Assembly (NCBI GenBank): GCA_003221895.1
Contig: QHUJ01000123.1
Coordinates: 1-39,850 of the forward strand
Source of the DNA: Gemmatimonadota bacterium
Lineage (GTDB): Bacteria; Gemmatimonadota; Gemmatimonadetes; Gemmatimonadales; GWC2-71-9
Length of the DNA: 39,850 bases
Direction: 5' to 3'
This document shows, one piece after another, positions 17,116-24,665 of the stretch (the stretch's first letter is position 1; each line of letters starts with the position of its first letter). The notes beneath the pieces are model-generated. The model saw only the letters and a list, made by a program, of their open reading frames with translations, did no database searches and was not told where the DNA came from. Made by a program: the position numbers and the translations under genes.

Positions 17116-18423
17116 TCAGAAATTGTACTCGAGCCCGACAGTCCACATGAGGTTGGGTCGCAAGCCGCCCTCGTTGATCGGCACGAGCGCATTGGTGACG
17201 ATCGTGATCCCGGAGCCCGTCAGGAATTTGAATCCGAACGAGGCGCTGATCAGATCGTCGCGCCGATTCGGGATGTTTGTCGGCTCGACGGTGCGATGGA
17301 ACGGGACGTCGTACGTAACGGTGCCCGGCAAGGTGACTTTGCTTTCCCCCACCTGAAGCTCGGTGACGACGTCGGCGGCGAGCGTGGCCCACGGCGCCAT
17401 CAGATGGTCGAACCCCACGGTGACGAGCACGGCATTGTTCAGCGAGTCGGTGTTGCGCAGCAGCACCCCGATGTTCGCATGAGGGGAAAAGGGGCCGAAC
17501 TGGGCGGAGAGGATGCCCAGGGCCCGCGCCGCGAAGTGGCCTGATCCCAGGAGGTCCTCCGCGCTTCCCGTGGGGAAGCGCGCGTCGCCGAGCAACGAGA
17601 AGCTGGTCCGGTCCGATTGCATCACGTTGACCTTCACGCGCAGCGCGATATCGCCCATGCCGGAGGCGGACCCCGTCGCGGAGCGTGAGGTGGAGAGTAT
17701 GGGGTTGCTGGGGGTGCCCCCGAAGAAGTGCGCCGCGGTCGACTCGGCAAACGAGATGATCTGCGCGTCGCTCGTGCCGGCGAGCGATGTGGACACCACC
17801 GGCAGGGTCACGCCGATATCCAGCCGGTCCAGCAGCCCGAAGCTGACGAAGAAGGACGTGACCGTCATGTCGAGATCCAGCGCCAGCCGCAGCGCGATCA
17901 CGTCGTTCTCGAGCCGCGGGACGCCGTAGGGGTCGCACGATCGTCCCTCGATGCTGTCGCAGGCCGCCCCAGTGACGTTCTCGTGGACGAAATTCAAGCG
18001 AATGTCGTTCAGCCCGACGCCGCGCAGCGACTCGAAGTGCAACCGATTGATGTTCACGCCGACGAACACGCGCCCTTTGCCCAGGGTCTGCGCGCGCTCG
18101 GCGAAGATGGGGCCCGGCGATACGGAGGTTCGGACTGGCGCGCCGCCTTCGAAGCGGAACGTCGAGCCACCGCTGGTAGCGCTCGCGGGAATACTGGTCA
18201 CGTTCGTGCCGACGGCGTTCCCGAGAAATGAAATCAGGATCCCGTTCTGAGTACTCGCCGACGTAATGAAATGGTTGGCGTGTGTGCCGGTGCCGCTGAG
18301 GAAGAGTGGTTGCTGGCCGGGCGAAAAGACGAAGAGTTCGGAGATCTTGTCGCGCAACGATTGGGCGTCCGCTGGCGCGGACGCAAGTACAAGTCCCAAG
18401 ACGCTCCACATCGTTCGCCGCAT
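17116..18423 (-). CDS. Predicted outer-membrane beta-barrel protein
   Basis: A 435-residue exported protein with signal peptide MRRTMWSVLGLVLASAPADAQ. It is rich in Gly, Ser, Thr and alternating hydrophobic strands, and ends in an aromatic residue after alternating positions (WTVGLEYNF), the usual outer-membrane barrel signature. The overall style resembles the family annotated as a transporter or MetA-pathway phenol degradation protein, but no specific motif confirms that. A frame extension to 18747 would overlap the MerR gene. The ATG at 18423 has a strong AGGAGGAG Shine-Dalgarno four to five bases upstream and yields the signal peptide. It is divergent from the MerR gene, so the regulator may control it. 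Pore or transport function is inferred only from the barrel features. Confidence 0.8.
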   Translation of the reverse strand: MRRTMWSVLGLVLASAPADAQSLRDKISELFVFSPGQQPLFLSGTGTHANHFITSASTQNGILISFLGNAVGTNVTSIPASATSGGSTFRFEGGAPVRTSVSPGPIFAERAQTLGKGRVFVGVNINRLHFESLRGVGLNDIRLNFVHENVTGAACDSIEGRSCDPYGVPRLENDVIALRLALDLDMTVTSFFVSFGLLDRLDIGVTLPVVSTSLAGTSDAQIISFAESTAAHFFGGTPSNPILSTSRSATGSASGMGDIALRVKVNVMQSDRTSFSLLGDARFPTGSAEDLLGSGHFAARALGILSAQFGPFSPHANIGVLLRNTDSLNNAVLVTVGFDHLMAPWATLAADVVTELQVGESKVTLPGTVTYDVPFHRTVEPTNIPNRRDDLISASFGFKFLTGSGITIVTNALVPINEGGLRPNLMWTVGLEYNF

Positions 18424-18425
18424 GA

Positions 18426-18433
18426 CTCCTCCT
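18426..18433 (-). promoter_or_regulatory. Strong Shine-Dalgarno site of the beta-barrel gene
   Basis: On the minus strand this reads AGGAGGAG, just upstream of the ATG at 18423. It fixes that start against the longer open frame to 18747. It is one of the few textbook ribosome sites in the window, in contrast to the leaderless-looking starts elsewhere. Confidence 0.7.
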
Positions 18434-18447
18434 CGGCCCCGAAGAGA

Positions 18448-18461
18448 CGCTCCGCGGAGCG
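18448..18461. repeat. Perfect 14-bp palindrome in the barrel gene leader
   Basis: CGCTCCGCGGAGCG is a perfect dyad between the probable promoter and the start of the beta-barrel gene. It could be an operator or a small RNA hairpin. Nothing ties it to a named regulator. Confidence 0.5.
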
Positions 18462-18499
18462 AGGCGTCAAGCAAGGCTCGTATTGTGTAGATCATCCGC

Positions 18500-18527
18500 A
18501 ACAAGTGGCGTTGCTGCCACAGTTGTT
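18500..18527. promoter_or_regulatory. Dyad element between divergent MerR and beta-barrel genes
   Basis: The core is a five-base inverted repeat GTGGC/GCCAC (505-509 and 516-520 of the 18-kb block) around six bases. It is flanked by AACAA and TTGTT, offset by one base from a perfect outer repeat. It lies midway in the 182-bp divergent gap, where a MerR-type dimer could bind. The dyad is seen directly; binding is inferred. No promoter with the long 19-bp spacer typical of MerR targets was found around it. Confidence 0.35.
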
Positions 18528-18568
18528 CTTTGGCGACAGAAGAGCTAAGCCTCTTGGTGACAACGCTC

Positions 18569-18599
18569 TTGCTCTTGGTCAATCGGCGAGGTATAGAAT
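18569..18599 (+). promoter_or_regulatory. Candidate promoter of the MerR gene
   Basis: TTGCTC at 18569-18574 and TATAGA at 18592-18597 (within TATAGAAT) are separated by 17 bases, an ordinary sigma-70-like layout. The -10 ends about eight bases before the GTG at 18606, so the message would be leaderless or nearly so. No Shine-Dalgarno sequence is present. Confidence 0.5.
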
Positions 18600-18605
18600 C
18601 CTCCT

Positions 18606-19055
18606 GTGATCGAAAGTTTACGGATTGGTGATGCCGCAACGCGCAGCGGCGTGACGCGCGACACGATTCGATTCTATGAACGCACTGGACTCCTCGATAA
18701 ACCCGGAAGGACAGCCTCGCGGCATCGGACCTACGATACGCGAGCACTCGACAGAATCCGCCTCGTCCGCCAGCTCCAGAATTGCGGTCTGACGATCAGC
18801 GACATCAAGGAGATCGTCTTTCTCGAAAAGGCCGATCGTCCCGTCGCATCTAAACGCCTCCTCGAGATTCTGCGCGCGCGACTGAATTTCCTGGAGGATC
18901 GGATCGCCGGCATGGAAGGCTGCCGCAGCCGTCTCATCGACGTCTTGCGTGATGTCGCCGCAGCTCGTTCGGCTGGGTATAGTGCGCTCCACAAGCTGCC
19001 GGACGTGGCGCTGCTGCCGCCATTTCGCTTCGGACGCCGCAGCAGGAGCTCATAG
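18606..19055 (+). CDS. MerR family transcriptional regulator
   Basis: A 149-residue regulator. The MerR winged helix-turn-helix starts at residue 5 (LRIGDAATRSGVTRDTIRFY), followed by ERTGLL and the wing (YDTRALDRIRLVRQLQNCG). A long dimerisation helix covers about 75-115. Only two cysteines are seen (C60 and C106). The C-terminal Cys pair of ZntR/CueR/CadR-type metal sensors is missing, so a metal ligand cannot be assigned. The gene lies head-to-head with the beta-barrel gene, and MerR regulators commonly control a divergent neighbour. The GTG start is set by the promoter immediately upstream. Its stop overlaps the convergent ispE stop by six bases. Confidence 0.88.
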   Translation: MIESLRIGDAATRSGVTRDTIRFYERTGLLDKPGRTASRHRTYDTRALDRIRLVRQLQNCGLTISDIKEIVFLEKADRPVASKRLLEILRARLNFLEDRIAGMEGCRSRLIDVLRDVAAARSAGYSALHKLPDVALLPPFRFGRRSRSS

Positions 19056-19940
19056 AAGTCCCGGCCCGGGCGCAGCGGCTGCCCGTGTCGCTGTCGCAAT
19101 CAGCTCCTGGTTCTTCGAGCCCAGCCGCTGCACGGCGTCGTCCCGCTCGCTTTCCTTCTTATAGACCGCAGCAATCGCACTCCCCGAGCCGCTCATCCGC
19201 ACCCAGACGGGGCCCGTCGCAGCCACCCTCTCGTAGAGCGACCGCAACTCGGGATGGTGACCGAACACCGGCTGTTCGAAGTCGTTGCCACCGAGCCGGC
19301 CAATGCTTCCCCACGTGGTGAAAGCCTCCGGATCCAGTGCGACGGGTCCGCGCGCGCTCGGTGAGGCATTCTGGTCGTCCCACCATTTGTACGCGTCGGG
19401 TGTCGCGACGGAAATCGCGGGAACTGCGAGGGCCGCCGGCATCACGGGTGGGGCAGGGATGCGGAACAGGCGTTCGCCCCGCCCCCACGCGACGGCGAGG
19501 GGCGCGCCGCTTGCAAAGAACGCGACGTCCGCGCCGAGCTTCGAGGCGAAATGGAGCAGCTCGTGTCGCGGCACGGCGTTGCCCGCCAACGCATTGACGG
19601 CGTGCAGTGCGGCCGCGGCGTCGCTCGAACCGCCACCCAGGCCGGCGCGGACGGGAATGCGCTTCGTCAACCCAATCGACACGCCGAATCGATTCCCCGT
19701 CGCCTCGAGCACCGCGCGGGCCGCGCGTACCGCCAGATTCTCGTCCGGTGGACCGAGATCCTGTCCTCCCGTGACTTTGAGCTGCACACCTGTCTCGATG
19801 CGACGCACGTCCAGCTCATCGGCAAGCTCGAGCAGCGCAAACGCGGTTTCGATTTGATGAAATCCGGAAGACTCTCGCGCCAGGATTCGGAGAAAAAGAT
19901 TGACCTTCGCGTGCGCCGCGACGCGCACCGCGGTCGTCAT
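19050..19940 (-). CDS. ispE: 4-diphosphocytidyl-2-C-methyl-D-erythritol kinase
   Basis: A GHMP kinase that phosphorylates CDP-methylerythritol with ATP in the MEP (non-mevalonate) isoprenoid pathway, in the cytosol. The 296-residue protein has the N-terminal AHAKVNLFL motif, the ATP-binding glycine loop at about 98-110 (VRAGLGGGSSDAAAA), LGADVAFF with its conserved Asp, and a C-terminal MSGSGSAIAAVY glycine loop. All GHMP motifs expected of IspE are present at normal length. The substrate-binding segment reads SSGFHQIET where many IspE proteins have DGYHE, a modest variation. The start overlaps the upstream membrane protein by ATGA, so the minus-strand genes probably form one transcript. It is the last gene of that run. 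Confidence 0.94.
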   Translation of the reverse strand: MTTAVRVAAHAKVNLFLRILARESSGFHQIETAFALLELADELDVRRIETGVQLKVTGGQDLGPPDENLAVRAARAVLEATGNRFGVSIGLTKRIPVRAGLGGGSSDAAAALHAVNALAGNAVPRHELLHFASKLGADVAFFASGAPLAVAWGRGERLFRIPAPPVMPAALAVPAISVATPDAYKWWDDQNASPSARGPVALDPEAFTTWGSIGRLGGNDFEQPVFGHHPELRSLYERVAATGPVWVRMSGSGSAIAAVYKKESERDDAVQRLGSKNQELIATATRAAAAPGPGLL

Positions 19941-20980
19941 GCGGCGCCCTGCGCCGCGCTCAATTCACGCAGGCGGAGGTGCAGCCGCGACAGCGACCAG
20001 AAGCCGAGCAGCGTGATCGGGATGAACGTCGTGACGTGGTAGGTGAGTGCATAGCTGACGGCCAGGCTGGAATCGACGCCGTAGAATTGAAGGGTGACCA
20101 ACGTGGCAGCCTCGAACACGCCGATATAGCCGGGCGTCGAAGGCACGGCGACACCGAACCCGATGATGCCTTGCAGCAGCAACGCCGCCTCGATGGGGAC
20201 ATCGATCCCAAAGGCTCGGAAGCAAATCGCGAATGCCGCGGCATTCTTGAGCCACAGCACGAGCGACCAGAACACGACACCGGCGAAGCGCGACGGGCTC
20301 TTCAGGACGACGAGACCGGCGATGATCCCTTCGGCCCCGGAACTGACGCGCTCGGCCAACCGCGCCGGCAGGAGTCGCCGGGCGGCGCGCTCGAAAACCT
20401 TGAGCCAGGGTGCCGGCCGGTGCACGACGATAAGGGCGACGAGCAGCAGGATTCCGAACAGCACGGCGGCTGAGGTGACGACCGCGGCCAGCGAGCGCCC
20501 GCCGACGTGCGCCTGTGCCGGGAATGACGGCGCGGCGATAGCGAAAGCCATCAACCCCAGCATGATGAGCCCATCAAACACGCGTTCCACGCCGAGCGAC
20601 GTCAACGCGGTCGAGAAGCGCACGGGCAGCTGTCGCGACGCGACGTAGGCGCGCGCGACTTCGCCCGCACGGGCGGGCAGCAGGTTGTTCGCCATGAAAC
20701 CGATCGTCGTCGCGTGCCACAGCGGTGTCCAGGGGAGGCGGCGGCCGTCCACGTCGCGCAGGATTACGCGCCAGCGAATCGTGCGAACGGGGAATGTGAG
20801 CGTCGCGATGACGACAGTGAGCAGGAGGAGCCATCCGTTGGCATGCTGAGCGTGCTCCCAGACCTCGCGGGGGTTGATACTACGCAGCACCCACACGAGC
20901 AGGGCCACGCTGACGATCAACCCGATCAGCGGAGCCCAGCGCCAGCGGGGTTTGTTACTCGGGTTCGATGGCGAGGACAA
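19937..20980 (-). CDS. UPF0104 / lysylphosphatidylglycerol synthase-like transmembrane protein
   Basis: An integral membrane protein of about 347 residues with roughly eight hydrophobic helices, matching the flippase-like domain shared by UPF0104 proteins, AglD and the N-terminal half of MprF. Family landmarks visible are MANNLLPARAGEVARAY and the GVERVFDGL, VPSTPGYIGVFEAA and FYGVDSSLAVSYAL segments. There is no C-terminal aminoacyltransferase domain, so it cannot make lysyl-phosphatidylglycerol. Lipid translocation is a family guess. The frame is open up to 21046, but an ATG there would overlap the preceding gene by 92 bases. The TTG at 20980 (26-base overlap) is the more likely start, and the choice is uncertain. 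It overlaps ispE by ATGA. Confidence 0.85.
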   Translation of the reverse strand: MSSPSNPSNKPRWRWAPLIGLIVSVALLVWVLRSINPREVWEHAQHANGWLLLLTVVIATLTFPVRTIRWRVILRDVDGRRLPWTPLWHATTIGFMANNLLPARAGEVARAYVASRQLPVRFSTALTSLGVERVFDGLIMLGLMAFAIAAPSFPAQAHVGGRSLAAVVTSAAVLFGILLLVALIVVHRPAPWLKVFERAARRLLPARLAERVSSGAEGIIAGLVVLKSPSRFAGVVFWSLVLWLKNAAAFAICFRAFGIDVPIEAALLLQGIIGFGVAVPSTPGYIGVFEAATLVTLQFYGVDSSLAVSYALTYHVTTFIPITLLGFWSLSRLHLRLRELSAAQGAA

Positions 20981-22610
20981 CGAGGTCGCAGACTTCGTCG
21001 ATGATGGCGCGAAGATCGTCGCCGCTCGCGCGCTTGGCCGCCTCACGGAGCTCCAGCGCGCGGTGACGGGCCCGATCGCCTTTATAGAGGAGGGTTCGGA
21101 TATCGACGGGCTCGGTAGCGGTTGCGCCTCCGTTGCCGCGCGGCGCGACCGCGGGGGTAGCGGATACGCCGCCTCTCAGCAACTCGTCCAACGACGCCGC
21201 ACCCACACCCGCGGCGACCATGCGCTGGTACACGGTCCACGACCCGGCGATATCAGTGGACGATTCCGCCGGTGCGGTGGCCGCCGGCGGCACCGGAGGC
21301 CGAGGAGGCGCAGCACGTTTCGGGAAGGTTGAGGGAAGGGGAGGGGGGGCCGGTGCTGCTCCACCCAGACGCCGAATCGCGAGTGTTACGGCGGCGAGCG
21401 CCGCGGCACTCGCCGTCTCATCACCTGACCCCGAGGCTGAAAGGATCTCGCCGGCCCTGCGCAGCTCGGCGGCGAACGCCGCGGGTTGGTTCACGGCGAT
21501 CCCGCTCGACACCGCTTCGCGCGCCGCCTGCGCGAACTCGGTGACGCGCTCCGCCACGGGGCCGCCGCCAACTCCAGCGGCGCCGAGCGCCCGGAATGTG
21601 CCGGCCAGTGTGTGCGCCCGGAGCTCGCGCTGCGTTGGACTGGGCGCGCGCTCCAGCGAATCGGCGGCTTGGCGCAGATACTCGCCGTGACTCACCAGCT
21701 CGAGACGGCCGAGTGAGGCGGGACGAGAGCCTGGCACCGGCGCGCCGCGCTGCACGATCGTCGCCACCGTTTCGATGGGCACGACCTCCGGCTCGCTGTC
21801 CATGAACTTGACGAGCAGGCTGGCGAACTTGCGGAACTCGGCGCCTTCGGGATCGGGACGGCCGCGCTCGGCAACCTCGCGCGCAGCGTGGGCGATCGAT
21901 GTCGCCGCCATCTGGAAGAGCTCGGCGATCATGTCGCCAAACCCGGCCGGCGGCGTCTCCCGGTTGCGCTCCATCTCGCCGATCGCGCGCTCGATGCCCT
22001 CCAGCAGGTCAGGCAACGGTGGCAGATCGTTCAGCGCGGCGAGACCGCGCAGCGGCTGCAGCGCTTTCAGCACCTGCTGCAGTGGCTCGAGCGCCGTCGG
22101 ATTGGTGCGCAGCACGCGGCCGGCGCGGTCGAGCGCGCTCGCAATGGCCGCTCCTTCACGCGCGACAAACGCCCGCGCGCCCGCGTCCAGTCCCATCGCT
22201 TCGGCGACGCGCACCTGACCCGAGGGGCGCCCGCCGAGCTGTTCGAGCTGGCTGGCGAGGGCCTCGGCTTTGCCGGAATCGGCCTGTGTCCAGGTCGCCG
22301 CTTTCCGCACAAAGATCTTGAGATCGTCGACGGCGCGGGTGGCGATCTGCTTCGTCCCGACGTCCCACGGACGCCGGCCTTCGCGCACACCGCGCGCGAG
22401 CGCCTCGAGCCCCATAGCAGCCCGGGCGATGCCTTGCTGGCTCGCCATCAGGGCGCTGCCGCGCAGCGCGCGCGCGAGCCGCACCAGCTCCTCGGGCGCC
22501 GGAGGCGCAGGTTCCTGCAACAGGGCGTCGAGTCGGTCGAGATACTCCCCCGCCTCGAGGGCGAAGAAGTCCGACATGCCGAGGGGCGGTGGAGCGCCAG
22601 GAGCGGTCAT
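20955..22610 (-). CDS. Hpt-like multidomain protein without kinase domain
   Basis: A 551-residue, mostly alpha-helical, Ala-rich soluble protein. The N-terminus (FFALEAGEYLDRLDALLQE) followed by LARALRGSALM reads like the first helices of a CheA-type histidine phosphotransfer domain. The phosphorylated His is replaced by Arg (R47 in RALRGSA). A second copy of the motif, AHTLAGTFRALG, keeps the His (H333). Between them lie further helical bundles, and after them a Pro-rich linker (about 435-465). No HATPase, CheW, receiver or membrane segment is present. It could be a phosphotransfer scaffold or a ChpA-like remnant. The match is by motif only, and no function is known. It lies 12 bp after pdxJ, and its 3' end overlaps the UPF0104 gene. 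Confidence 0.72.
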   Translation of the reverse strand: MTAPGAPPPLGMSDFFALEAGEYLDRLDALLQEPAPPAPEELVRLARALRGSALMASQQGIARAAMGLEALARGVREGRRPWDVGTKQIATRAVDDLKIFVRKAATWTQADSGKAEALASQLEQLGGRPSGQVRVAEAMGLDAGARAFVAREGAAIASALDRAGRVLRTNPTALEPLQQVLKALQPLRGLAALNDLPPLPDLLEGIERAIGEMERNRETPPAGFGDMIAELFQMAATSIAHAAREVAERGRPDPEGAEFRKFASLLVKFMDSEPEVVPIETVATIVQRGAPVPGSRPASLGRLELVSHGEYLRQAADSLERAPSPTQRELRAHTLAGTFRALGAAGVGGGPVAERVTEFAQAAREAVSSGIAVNQPAAFAAELRRAGEILSASGSGDETASAAALAAVTLAIRRLGGAAPAPPPLPSTFPKRAAPPRPPVPPAATAPAESSTDIAGSWTVYQRMVAAGVGAASLDELLRGGVSATPAVAPRGNGGATATEPVDIRTLLYKGDRARHRALELREAAKRASGDDLRAIIDEVCDLVVLAIEPE

Positions 22611-22622
22611 GGCGACTTCAAG

Positions 22623-23360
22623 CTAGGGATTTCGGGCTGCATTCACCAGCGTTTTCATGCGGCGCACCGCCTCTTCGAGGCCCCAGAAGACGGCATTACT
22701 CACGATCGAATGGCCGATGTTGAGCTCCTCGATCTCCGGGATGGCGGCCACGGGCTGGACGTTGTGATAGGTCAGACCGTGCCCGGCGTGAACCGCCAGG
22801 CCGATGTGCCGCGCATGTGTGGCCGCCTCACGCAGTGCATTCAACGCCTTGGCTCGACGCCGTTCGTTCGACCTCTCCTTCGACGCAGTTGCGTAGGCGC
22901 CCGTGTGCAGCTCGATCGCGGGGACGCCGAGCTCTCGCGCCACGTCGATCGTTTTCAATGAAGGATCGATGAAGAGGCTGACGCGAATCCCGGCCTTCGT
23001 CAATCGGGCGATCGCGTGCTGCAGGCGGCGATCGGTCTTCCGCAGTGCGAGTCCGCCCTCCGTCGTGATTTCCTGCCGCTTTTCAGGCACCAGCGTTGCC
23101 TGGAACGGCTGCACGCGCGTCGCGAGGCGGACGATCTCGTCGTTCGCGCCGAGCTCGAGATTCAGCACGGTGCGGACACGACCCGCCAGCGCCTTCACGT
23201 CCGCGTCCTGAATGTGGCGCCGGTCCTCACGCAGATGGACGGTGATGCCGTCGGCGCCCGCGCGCTCGCACGCGGCCGCCGCCTGCACAGCGTCAGGTTC
23301 GTCGGTCTTGCGCGCTTCACGGAGCGTCGCAACGTGATCGATGTTGACGTAGAGACGCAT
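22623..23360 (-). CDS. pdxJ: Pyridoxine 5'-phosphate synthase
   Basis: This enzyme condenses 3-amino-2-oxopropyl phosphate with 1-deoxy-D-xylulose 5-phosphate to form pyridoxine 5'-phosphate, the last step of the DXP-dependent vitamin B6 route. The 245-residue TIM barrel has the diagnostic start LYVNIDHVATLREARK, the active-site segment ITVHLREDRRHI, TLVPEKRQE, and the phosphate-binding C-terminus GHGLTYHN to NIGHSIVSNAVFWGLEEAV. Length and motifs are normal. It probably heads the minus-strand run pdxJ, Hpt-like gene, UPF0104 and ispE. Both pdxJ and ispE use DXP-derived chemistry, which may be why they stay together. It is divergent from the lipoprotein gene at 23403, with only 42 bp between the starts. 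Confidence 0.96.
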   Translation of the reverse strand: MRLYVNIDHVATLREARKTDEPDAVQAAAACERAGADGITVHLREDRRHIQDADVKALAGRVRTVLNLELGANDEIVRLATRVQPFQATLVPEKRQEITTEGGLALRKTDRRLQHAIARLTKAGIRVSLFIDPSLKTIDVARELGVPAIELHTGAYATASKERSNERRRAKALNALREAATHARHIGLAVHAGHGLTYHNVQPVAAIPEIEELNIGHSIVSNAVFWGLEEAVRRMKTLVNAARNP

Positions 23361-23402
23361 GGTGTCTTACCTTCGGATCATCCCGACCACAGGGCTTGCC
23401 TC

Positions 23403-23873
23403 GTGAAGCGACGGCTCGCGGTTCATGTTGTCCTGCTCGCCGCTCTGACAGCTTGTAGCAATGGGCAGGGACCGGCGACGCCGGTCCCGCAGTCGATGAA
23501 CGAATCGGTTGCGCAGTTTCTTGCGGCGGTCAAGGCGAACGATTTGAAACGCATGGGCGAGCTGTGGGGCACCGAGCGCGGCCCCGCAGCGCAGTCGATG
23601 AACGGCGACGTTCTCCGCCAGCGCCTCACCGTGATTCAGAAGTATCTCGACCACAGCGGGTACCGGGTCATCGAAGGACCGCTCCTCGTGCCGGGGCACC
23701 AGGAGCTGCGGACCTATCGCGTGGAGCTCCAGCGCGCGAGTTGCAATCAGGTGATGCCGATGGACTTGATCAAGACGCACAGCGGCGGCTGGCTCGTGTA
23801 CGACGTGCATCTCGAGGCCGCCGGGAGTCCGGCAGGTCGTTGCCAGCCGGCGGCGACGGGAACCCGGCCCTGA
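23403..23873 (+). CDS. Small lipoprotein of unknown function
   Basis: A 156-residue protein with a lipoprotein signal MKRRLAVHVVLLAALTAC (Cys 18), followed by SNGQGPATPVP and a folded part (SVAQFLAAVKANDLKRMGELWG to GGWLVYDVHLE). The helical start and later beta strands resemble small NTF2-like or DUF4878-like lipoproteins, but the match is loose. A longer frame reaches back to 23016, inside pdxJ. The GTG at 23403 is chosen because it gives the signal peptide directly. One cysteine remains in the mature domain (ASCNQV), plus one near the C-terminus. It ends 14 bp from the convergent epimerase gene. No function is proposed. Confidence 0.75.
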   Translation: MKRRLAVHVVLLAALTACSNGQGPATPVPQSMNESVAQFLAAVKANDLKRMGELWGTERGPAAQSMNGDVLRQRLTVIQKYLDHSGYRVIEGPLLVPGHQELRTYRVELQRASCNQVMPMDLIKTHSGGWLVYDVHLEAAGSPAGRCQPAATGTRP

Positions 23874-23887
23874 CGGTCGACGTTCCA

Positions 23888-24277
23888 CTAGTCCGTCAGC
23901 TCCAGCAGAATGCCGTTCGTCGATTTGGGATGAAGAAAAGCGATTCGCCGTCCGCCGGCCCCGCGCCGCGGCGTCTCATCGATGAGCTGATAACCGGCCG
24001 CGCGGCAGCGCGCCAGCGCGGCATCGAGATCCGTGACGCGGTAGGAGATGTGATGAATGCCGGGGCCGCGTTTCGCAAGAAACTTCGCCACGGGACTGGA
24101 TGGGTCGGCAGGCTCGAGCAGCTCGACGTCGACATCGCCGACATGCAGGCTGACGATCGTTGCGCCGTCCGCATTCTCCGGCTGTCCCGGAGCGAGTCCC
24201 AGGATGTCGCGATAGAACGGCAAGGCGTCACGAATGCTGGATACAGCAATGCCGATGTGGGCGACAGAAGGGTTCAT
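23888..24277 (-). CDS. mce: Methylmalonyl-CoA epimerase
   Basis: A VOC-superfamily metalloenzyme of 129 residues, normal for the family. It interconverts (2R)- and (2S)-methylmalonyl-CoA in propionyl-CoA metabolism. Metal-ligand positions are visible in AHIGIAV (His), VDVELLEP (Glu), GIHHISYRV (His) and the terminal ILLELTD (Glu). The paired beta-alpha-beta-beta-beta units and FLAKRGPGIHHISY are typical of Mce. It is divergent from thioredoxin over less than 40 bp. The CoA-ester chemistry matches the CoA-transferase operon upstream only in a broad sense; no mutase gene is in the window. The ATG lies six bases after a TAGTTT hexamer and lacks a Shine-Dalgarno sequence, so a leaderless message is likely. 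Confidence 0.92.
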   Translation of the reverse strand: MNPSVAHIGIAVSSIRDALPFYRDILGLAPGQPENADGATIVSLHVGDVDVELLEPADPSSPVAKFLAKRGPGIHHISYRVTDLDAALARCRAAGYQLIDETPRRGAGGRRIAFLHPKSTNGILLELTD

Positions 24278-24283
24278 ACGGGC

Positions 24284-24289
24284 AAACTA
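24284..24289 (-). promoter_or_regulatory. Candidate -10 element for mce (leaderless start)
   Basis: On the minus strand this is TAGTTT, followed by GCCCGT and the mce ATG at 24277, a six-base gap. No Shine-Dalgarno sequence fits in that space. It must share the very short divergent gap with the thioredoxin promoter, so the two promoters overlap back to back. Confidence 0.4.
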
Positions 24290-24314
24290 ACGTCATAGAA
24301 GGAGAATGGGGGAC

Positions 24315-24647
24315 ATGGAAGCGACGCATCTCGTCGAAATTACGGACGCAACCTTTCCCGCCGAGGTCGAGCAGCACAAGGGCCTGGCGGTGGTCGACTT
24401 CTGGGCGACCTGGTGCGGGCCGTGTCACATGGTCGCACCGATCATGACGCAGCTGGCCGGGAAGTACAACGGGAAAGTGAAGATCGTGAAGGTGAACGTC
24501 GACGACAATCAGGCGACCGCCATGCGCTTTAACGTCCGCTCGATTCCGAGTATTCTATTCTTCAAGGACGGCCGGCATGTCGATACGCTGGTCGGGGCTT
24601 ATCCGTCGCAGGCGTTCGAGCAAAAGATCGACCAACACCTCTCGTAG
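24315..24647 (+). CDS. trxA: Thioredoxin
   Basis: A 110-residue classical thioredoxin, a cytosolic dithiol-disulfide reductant. The WCGPC active site holds C34 and C37, the cis-proline is in RSIPSILFF, and VDFWATWCGPC and VKVNVDDN are standard. There is no signal peptide. Two starts are possible: ATG 24306 and ATG 24315. The AAGGAG at 24299-24304 is only one base from the first but ten from the second. I favour 24315, which also fits the family N-terminus; 24306 would add three residues (Met-Gly-Asp). It begins the long plus-strand run to 39699. Confidence 0.94.
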   Translation: MEATHLVEITDATFPAEVEQHKGLAVVDFWATWCGPCHMVAPIMTQLAGKYNGKVKIVKVNVDDNQATAMRFNVRSIPSILFFKDGRHVDTLVGAYPSQAFEQKIDQHLS

Positions 24648-24665
24648 CTTCCTCGCCGGAGGCCG

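Noticed and set aside
18606-19055. MerR regulator considered as a metal sensor (ZntR, CueR or CadR type)
   Set aside because: The C-terminal Cys pair that binds metal in those families is absent; only C60 and C106 are present.
22620-22625. Minus-strand TAGCTT before the Hpt-like gene as a -10 element
   Set aside because: TAG is the pdxJ stop codon and the gap to the start is nine bases, so a chance match is more likely and co-transcription with pdxJ is expected.
24643-24665. TAGCTT before the PATAN-like gene as a -10 element
   Set aside because: TAG is the thioredoxin stop codon and a GGAGG ribosome site is present, so this looks like ordinary read-through within an operon.
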